From Eopsaltria australis (taxonomy: Eukaryota > Chordata > Aves > Passeriformes > Petroicidae), in contig JAVTVJ010000667.1 in the NCBI GenBank assembly GCA_034509425.1, forward strand, positions 1,043,501 through 1,107,500: DNA of 64,000 nucleotides. The letters are read 5' to 3'. This document shows positions 51,001-60,000 of this stretch, in pieces. Made by a program: the position numbers and the translations under genes. The notes below the pieces were generated by a model, which ran no database searches, was not told the DNA's origin, and saw nothing but the letters and a program-made list of their open reading frames with translations. Position 1 is the first letter of the stretch. Each line of letters opens with the position of its first letter.

Positions 51001-54000
51001 CTCTTGCAGAAGAGATGAGGTAATTCTCTCAGACCTGTTTGTAATGGCCTGGAAAAGTGTTTGGTTTCACTTTCAAATTCTGGATGATCTCACCATGGGG
51101 ATGTGACAGTGGTGCTCTTTTTGTTTGGGAAAAAATCCCTGCCTGTAATCTGAGGTTTTCTCTTTCGGGGGCTTTTGACTCTGAAGCCAGGCTTGTAGAG
51201 ATACTTGCTTTATGTTCCAGTACAGAATCTCAATGTGCTGAAGAGCTACAGACTAGTTAGAAATAGCTGATCAACCTGTAATGTGACTGCTTTCTCTAAA
51301 TACGTGATGGATTACAGGGAAGCTAGGTTCTTAGCTGCCTGCATGTAGGAAGGAAGGACTTCTCTTATTTCTCCAGCTGTATTTTCTGTTCCTAGAGCTC
51401 AAGAGAATCCTTCATGTGACACAACACTGCATTCCACTGTGATACTTATTGTAGGCAGGTAGTCCTTTTCTAATAAAGAGTTGTGTTTGTCAAACAGGAT
51501 TTAGAAGTTTGGAACAGTGTTTCAGGATCTACAGCTTCTGCATGAGTCTGCATCACACACAGGGACATATGGTGCCTCAGGTTCAGCTTCTGGAGTGGTC
51601 TGGTTGAGACAAACTCCTCAGGGTTAGGCAATTTGAAAGCAGAGGGGTTTTACTGAGAGGAATGAGACCTGCACTTCTTGAGCATCTATATAGATTATAA
51701 GCGTGGCAGTGCCAGTAGTCTGCTGGCACAATGCCTTTTGTTTTGGTCACCTGGAAGCTATGTCAGTGTAGAAGACAGATTTTGCTAAGGCATCTTGTAA
51801 GTAGCCTAACCCTGGCTTTTGTTGTCTCTTGCATTTTTAATCTCTGTCCTTGTGCTGTTTTATGTCTTAGATCTCACAAAACTGCGTGTAAGCACAGGCA
51901 TGGGCTTTCTTGGGAAAACCCCAGTGTCTGGAGGAGTCTGCAGCTATATGATGCAAGCATTTGAGTTGGAGTGAACGTGCCCTGCCCTGGGTAGATCTCT
52001 GCTCTGTTCACAGTGCAGGGTGGCATGTTGTGGACCCAGGCATGTCCTTGCTGCAGCAGTGTGTGGTGTCAAGAGCCATTCACTCACTGCTCTTGGAGAA
52101 ATGCCATTCATGGAACTGGCCCTAAACTGTGGGATTGTTTAAGTGGATCATAAATCTCTTGGCTATGAGTGTGCTGTGACAAATGACTGCGGGGTGAGGA
52201 CTCAGTGCTGCTGTAACATGCCCACATACAGTCATGAGTAGGTGTGTACAGACTGTAAGGCAATGTGAGCTGGTGAATTTCTTTTATAAAGGTGAATAGA
52301 AAACCTTCTTTTCTGGACTACCCGGCATTCTGACCCCATAAAATTTGGGTTGCAAGGCAAAGGTGTATGCTAATAAATAAAACTCTAGCCAGGTACATAA
52401 CAGTTCTGTAATCCATTTGTTTGGTTCTGCTTCTGTGTACTATGGAATAAAACTTCCCATAGTTTGTCTTGTTGAACAAGTGGCATGGTTAGGTACTCAA
52501 GTGGAAGAGAGTGGCCTGGAATTCTGCTCTTATCAGCAAATCTTTCTTCTGGGATCCCTTCTTGCATTCTCAGTTGCACGTGAGCCTGGCTGTGGTTGAG
52601 GGACCAGAAGATGCTTGTCTGGGGATCCCATGCTGGGCTGGCAGTAGGACTTTTTGGTGGGTTGAGCAGTTCCAAGGAAAGGGTTTGTGCTCCACAGTGC
52701 AGCAAGAAGAGAGAAGTATTTTGGGCACTTGATCATATTCAGACTGCTGTGAATGGCAGGACAACACAGAAGTTAATATCCAGTGCTGGGATCCTTGCAG
52801 CCTTTCCACAGCTGACTCAGTCATGCCCCACAGATGGTTGTTGACCACTACAAGATGTTTGCTGTCATTGCCCATCAATATTCTTCAAGGTGCACTGATT
52901 TATTAAACAGACACAGATGATACTGAGACTTCAAAAATGCCTGTGGTGACAAAAGCATGTAGTATTAGAAACACAGGTGGATGGACCAGCTTAACTTCCA
53001 AACAAAGGCAAAATAACTAAAGCAAGTTGCGTAACTTTGTTTTTCATCATGGGAAGAGTAATTTTAAATATTTGTTCAGGCAAATATAAAACAGTTCTAT
53101 TCAGCTTAGTAAATATTTTTTAGTCTGCTTTTGAACTCAAAAAGTCAGCAGTGCTCTCTCGAGTTAAAACTTTTCCAGTACATTTTACCCTGTTGAACAA
53201 CAGCTGTTGAATAGTGCTTCTTGAATTAGGACATGGTAAATGCATTTTGGTTTGTTTCCTGAGCATTACCAGCCCAGGTGTTTTGATTTTTCTTGTTTGG
53301 TTAGTGTTTTGCTCATCAGAAATTGCGTAGAGATATACTGTGGGCCCACTTGGGCACTTGTTTATAAAATAAACAATTTAGTAGCCTTGATGAAAATTTT
53401 TTCCCAATCTTTTCACTGTAGTTGTTGCTTATTTTTTCTTCTGTTTTATAGCTAAAATACTTTTCTTTCTTTCAGGCTCACATTAAATTTCCTATCGACT
53501 ATCCATATTCACCACCTACCTTCAGATTCCTGACCAAAATGTGGCACCCCAACATTTATGAGGTAAGGTGTTTCTTAAATAACATTTTCTGGGGTGTGTG
53601 AGAGCTTTCTGCTTCCTTAAACTCGGTACACATATGGGTTACTGTCAGAGGGTAGTCAGGGCTGTGGACTGTCAGTACTTGGATCACAATAGAACTACAC
53701 AGCAGGTCCAGAAGAGGAATGGTTCTATGTGGAGGCAAATGGTTCAATATCACCCAATTCCATAGAGCTGTATTTGAAGGCTGAAGGCCTGTTTTTGTTC
53801 AAAACTTGACTTTTAGTGGAGGTCAGCCATATCCTAGCTGAACTTTTGGATATCTTAGAAGAATGTCAACCTGGAGCACTGGTTCTATAGTTTGGGGACC
53901 TAAAGGGTTTCAAAATGTTCCTGTTGGTGTAGGTCTCTCACCCTATCAAGGTTTTCTTATAAGAGGTTCCGCAGGCTTCCTTTGAACCCACCTGAGAACA

Positions 54001-57000
54001 GGAATGTCATTCTCTTCTGTCCCATGAACAAATGAATGCTTCAGTTGATGGCTTGGGCTTGGAGAGCCCTTTCTGATAAGTTCTTGCTGCTGAATGCCCA
54101 GCTTGGAATGGGTGTGCTTCAAATATCATGGTGAGAACAGCACTGATGGCTTAGTAATAAATGGCTAGAAACCTTGCCAGAAACCAGTGCGGAACAGAAT
54201 AGTAATCAGCTTTAATTATTGACTGCTCAAGGGATTGCCCTAAGCCCAGGGACATCCTCAAATCAGTTATCTAACAGTTTTCTGATGTGGGCTTTTTACT
54301 TGGCACAGGATCATGCATGTAGCCAAGGATGGTGTTTCTCTTTAAGGCTGTATTTCAGTTACATGGAATTTTGATCTATAAATAAAGACAATTTTGAAGT
54401 CCTCAGATTATTGCAGACTCACACTGTGGGTATTGATTCTGAATCTGGAAATCCTCATGCAGGAGGTGAGTAGGAAATGGTTACTAAAATGAAATGTACA
54501 AAGACAAGCCTTGGAAAGGACCTCTCCCAGTCCTGGTGAGAAAGATGAAAAATTGACTAGAAACAACTGAAGGTAGGAGGAGAAACTAATCCATAACCTG
54601 ATAGGTGTGTTTTGGATTTGCTCTTCAAATATTCAAGCTCTCAGCTTTGTGCCTTGTGTTTCCTGTAGCTAAGGGAATCTGAAGCTGATTGCAGGCTGTT
54701 TTGGGAACAACATTTAAACAATGAAATGAGGCACTGGGATAAGTTCAAATGAAACTGAGACTATTTCAGCAACTTGTTTGAGGGTTTTTCAGGAGGAGGG
54801 GGATTAAAAAACCCTTAGTGCAAGGAAGATGAAAGAAAGTAGCAGTTTACAGAATCTGGTCGTAGGACCAGATGGAGAGGCTGGGGCTGACATTCCAGTT
54901 CTGAGCAGTGAGACTTGAGCAGTGTGTGCTTTCCCCATCTCTGGTTTACTTGGGTCATCTAACTGAATTTTGGTAAAACTGCATTCACTTGCTCTTTATT
55001 TTTATGACATAACAGTTCTCAGTCCTGATAAAAGTGTAGGCTGTTTCTCAATGGCAGATGAATACCCCATTCTCCTTGTTTGTCTTTCAAAAATGGATGT
55101 AGAAGGCTTGGCCCCTGACTATCCTGATCCCTAGAACCTTGTGCTGACCTCATCAGGCCCTATTATACCTTTACCCTTCCAGACTCTTAATGCAGTGCAG
55201 TTTCCAAACATGTAACACTGATTGTGGCAAGACAAAAACTTCTCACATGCTTGCTTCCCTCTATCTTCATTTTGCCAAATATCTGCTTGTCCATGTGCTG
55301 CTGACCTGATTGCTTCAGGAACTTTTCCCAAGTGCTGAGATATTTCCTCTGGGCCACCAGCATTGCATTCTCCCAGGAAAAGGTTAAAGGAAAAACTAAT
55401 AAGAAATTATTAGTAAAAGCAGAGTAGACTGAGCATAATCTAGTACGAGTAAAGTTAACTTCATCTTGGAATGATACAAAAAAGAATTTCCAAGCTTTCA
55501 CAAGCCTGTTGGGTTCCTACAGGGCAAACTGCTTTCTTAAAGCAAACTGTTCCAACAACATAAGTATGCACTTTGGAATTCAGCAGCTCCAGGTGCTGCA
55601 TTGCTGTGTTCTTGACTAAAACCTGCTTCAAAGTGACAAGGGCCTGCTAGATTAGCATACCTGGCAGGGATAGTGCACCACTGAAATCTGGATAGGGATC
55701 ACAACCCTCCAGGTGAGCTGCTGCTATCTCTAGCTGTGATCACTGGCTTGGGCTCAACAGCACAGATGCTGTTGCTGTGAGCAGCCCTGCTCAGCACTCA
55801 AGCAGTGTTGGAAGGGTGTGAGACCAGGTGTGTGGGAAGCTGCCAGCCTGGAGTCCTAAACAGAGCTGATCCTGTCATCAGCCTGTGTCCTGGACCAGGG
55901 TGACAAGGGACAGCATGAGTGCTGCCCCTCAGCTGGGGCTGTGCCTGCTGAAGGTGTGGCGCTGCCCACAGCTGTCTGCAAGGGAGAGCAAAACCCATGG
56001 GGCCTGGAGAGGCCAAATCTCCTGGCTGGCCTCAGGCCTCATCTGCACCTTCACCCCATCTTGCAGTAAGGCATCGAGACCCCTGAGTCCCTGGAGTCTG
56101 CCTCAGTGGAGGAGATCAGCTGGGGTGGATACTGCTCCAGCACTCCTACAAAGCAGTTGTGTCAGAGTGCTGCTGCTGATGGAGAATTGGGTTGACAGCT
56201 TTCTTAAATAGGCATTATGGAGCTTTAAATCTATATTCAGGCTGTAACACTGGTGGGTAGAACACATATTGAGGATTATGTGGCTGTATGGCTTCCGTAT
56301 GCTGCCAGAATATTCTTCCTCTTGCATGCTGGAAGGGATTTTCAGTGAAACCTTCAGAGAGCATCTCCTGCTTTTTCATCTGGTATTTTCAACAGCTGTG
56401 TCCTAGGGGAGCTGTGTAAGCCTGCCCCACACCATCTGTTCAACATCCTTGTGTCCTGGGAGAAGTAATGTTGTCATACCTGAGCTAGTAGATGGTGATC
56501 AAACCCTTCAATTCAAAAATTTCCTGTAGCTAACTCAAGCTACCACTGGGAACACAATTTTTTTTAACCCTACTTTGAGTATCCTGTGATTAAAGTTTAT
56601 GTGACAGGAGTACTTGCTATCTGGAGACCAATTTAGTTTTATGTTACATTATTACTATTTTTGCTTACTTAAGTACATTCTTTAAACCTCTTGATTTTAT
56701 ATTGGGGTTTTTTGCCAGTTTGCAGGCTAACCCTTGTGTATAAAGTAGATCCAGGAAGAATTCAGCCCTTGCTGGTTTTTACTGGCACTTGGGTATTCAT
56801 ATCAACAAGGTTAAACTGCTCAGAAGACAGCCAGAGTGGTGGATTTGAGTCATCAGGCCTCAGCCTCCAGCCAAGCTATTCTCAGTGCTTTTTTCTGTCT
56901 TGCAGAATGGAGATGTATGTATTTCAATTCTTCACCCACCTGTAGATGACCCACAAAGTGGAGAGCTGCCATCAGAGAGGTGGAACCCTACCCAAAATGT

Positions 57001-60000
57001 CAGGTAACTGAATATGTTGCGCAGTGGTGACCTCAAAGATCTGTCATCTCGGCAAGACCTAAGGCCTATGTTGGGAGAGGTTTGGGAGCGAATTTAAGGT
57101 TTTGTGGGGTTTAGGGCTTCAATCAAGTGGGAACCAAACTTACCAGTCTGTCTGAACATACAGGGCTGCTGTGTCCTCATACTGGGCTCATAGTGCGGAG
57201 CCTTCTGTCCTGTTCACAGGGTTTCGTACTGTGAAGGCAAATTGCCTCAACTGTTGAAGTCTTTCCCAGTCACTGTTACCTTCTTCGAAGTACCACTAAT
57301 TGAGAAGTATGTGTAATGGGTGCCAGGTGCCCACCAGGCTGCTCTATTACTTCCCTTCCCAGCAGGACAGGGGAGTGAAAAATAACATGGAAAACAACTT
57401 GTAGGTTGAGGAAAGGCAGTTTACGAAAGCAAACGTGAAAGCTTGTGTGCACACAAGCAAAGAGGAAAAAATGAATCTCTGCATAACATTGGTGAGTGAT
57501 GTTCAGCCACTTCCTGGGAAGCAGGGCTTCAGCACACAAAGAGGTTGCTTCAGAAGGCAAACATTGTAACAAATGTCCCCTATTCCTCTTGTCTCCATTA
57601 GCTTTCATATCTGAGCTGATGCCATATGGTATGGAATATCCCTTTGGTCAGTTTGGGCCAGCTGGCCTGGTTGTGTCCACAGGGCTTAGTTTGGGCAGGA
57701 CCAGGGCAGTTAGCAGATCCCCTAGCATTGACCAGCCAAGTGACTTTTGGGAAATTTGCATCCCAGTGCTTCCATGTCCCATTACCTAACACTCATAAAG
57801 GGTCTTCAGCATCTCTCAGTTTTTCCAGAGGCTTTTGAGTGGTAAGGGATGTGATAAATTTGCTCAGTGTTTCCTTGCCCAAGAGTTCATGAGGTTATTT
57901 GGAAAATGTGTCCCATTGCCTGACTCAGTTCTGTCTGGGGCACCATGTCACCACAAAATGTGTCTCTCAAGACCTGAGGATGTTTTTGAGTATTCCGACC
58001 AGTGGAAGCAACTTTGCAGAATTCTGCCTTTTGTTTGCCTTCCATTGTTTGTCTGTCTCCTGTCCTTCTGAGTGGTGTCAGGAGCATCTGGTGGTTTTCT
58101 TTCTGCCAAAAATACAAAGGATCGCTAAGTACCAGAGACATTCAAGGCCTAACCTGTCCATGTTTTTGAAATAGCAGCTGAATTTCATTCTCATTACGAG
58201 ACACTGTCCAATAAAGAATCAACTAGGTGGCAAGCCTTAACTCAGGAAACAGCTTTGGGCATTAATTATGTATATCACACATACATTTTGAGTATTTCAT
58301 TACAGTCAATCCTAGAGACTGACACAGAGCTTCTCATGGTGCTTGTTGTCTAATTTCTGCTCTCCCTCACCACTGTCGCAGTTTTTGGTGCAAATGCTCC
58401 TGAAGCATCTTGAGCTTAAGTGTGACTGGACAAAGCATTCCTCAGTAAATGAAAATAAAACTGGTCCTTCAGTTCTAGGCTACTACCAACATCACCTGTT
58501 GGGCTGAGTGCCAGCAAAAGCACATCCTGCTGGGGTCCCATCTGGCTTGGGAAAGCTCCAGAGTGTCAAATAGGAGGGGCTGAACATATGGGAGGGAGCT
58601 ACTCCTCAGCTGCTGAATTCTGTAAATTCTGCCAAGTGTTGACTGTTTGCCCACAGATGAGTGGGGTTGAAGTGTCTGAAGAGTAGAATTTCTGTGAGAG
58701 TTCACCTATGCTTCCACCTCTAAGGGTGTCAAGCAGGCATTTATTTTTTTAAATACAATCAGTATGGACTTTACCAGCTCTGGGAGCTGGGTGAGGCAGG
58801 CTTAAGTAATACAGCAAACACCTATCAAGATGTGAAGGAATGCAGCTCTGATTCCTGATTGGCAGAGAATACTGCTTCCTGTGTCCCATGGAGCTCTCTG
58901 ATCATTTTAGTTGTCCTTTTCCACATCTCCCCTGTCTCCCCCATCCTCGAACTGCACAGGCCAGGACTCAGCACAGTATTCAAGATCCTGGTACACCTGT
59001 ACCTCCTGTGGATTGATGACATACTGTCTTCCTATTGCTTTGTTTCTTGAAGATTCCCATTTTTCTTGGGCTTTTTAGCTGCCTAAGGTTGGGGCAGATT
59101 CCTCAAACAGTGTGATGCAGTAACATGACTGTCAGTGCAGCATATGCTAAAACTTTTACCTTTATACCAGAGGGCAGAAATGCACTTGAACCAATCTATA
59201 CCTGCTTCATGAGCTGACTCTGAGAGGCTACAATGTGGATAGCAGCTGAAATTTTTAAAAATTCTATTTTTTCAAAGAATATAATAGCATGTGCTGGTTG
59301 GGAGCACCAGCCAATACATTATGTCACTTTGGGCCGAAATTCGTCTGTCTCTGAACGTTCTTTGTTTGATACATAATAAATATAGGTGCTTAAAAGGTCT
59401 GTTTCCTTAAACCTCTGCTGGCTGCTCTTCTATGCTACAGCAGCTTTATCTGAGGGGGAGGCAGGTCCCTGACAATATCCCAGAGGCTCAGCCTATATCC
59501 AGCCCATGCAGTTTGTGTCTGGCACTGAGGTTTTCAGTCCCACATGGCTGAACTGTTTTAGTGGTTTTGATCCTGTCAGATCTCCATGATGGGATGCCTT
59601 TCTGTTACTGTATCTTGTCCACAGCAACTGGGTTTGAGTTGGAGAACATTGTCCGGCTCTTAAGGATATCAGCAGTGATGGAGCTGATCTAATGTGCTGG
59701 GTGGGAATGAAGAGCTCAGGGAGCTTCACTTCTAGTACAGCTGTCTTGCTGTATTTAAGTAGCTTTGGTCTGGACACCACAGTGAAGATTTGCTTCTCCT
59801 CACTGTTGAAGGAAGTTTGGTAAAGCAGATGCTAAATCCAGACAGGAATTCCTGTCCTTGGCCTTCCCTAGGCTTCGTTTGCTCTACATAAAAGCTGCCC
59901 CATAGTGCTGAAGCTGACATGCAGGCCTGTGTGCAGAGAATCAAAGGCTTTTAAATGAATTCTTGGGATGAAGTAGGAAATGATCTCTTATGCCCATCAT

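Larger units (their letters stand above)
13894..53475 (+). other. UBE2R2: UBE2R2 intron 1 (39,582 bp)
   Basis: A very long phase-0 intron, from GTACGG to TTTCAG, as expected for a first intron of this gene. It is mostly unique, AT-rich sequence. Apart from the CR1 pieces, one possible LTR and two T runs listed separately, I see no nested gene, RNA gene or retrocopy. Any conserved regulatory element would need comparison with other birds. Confidence 0.9.
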
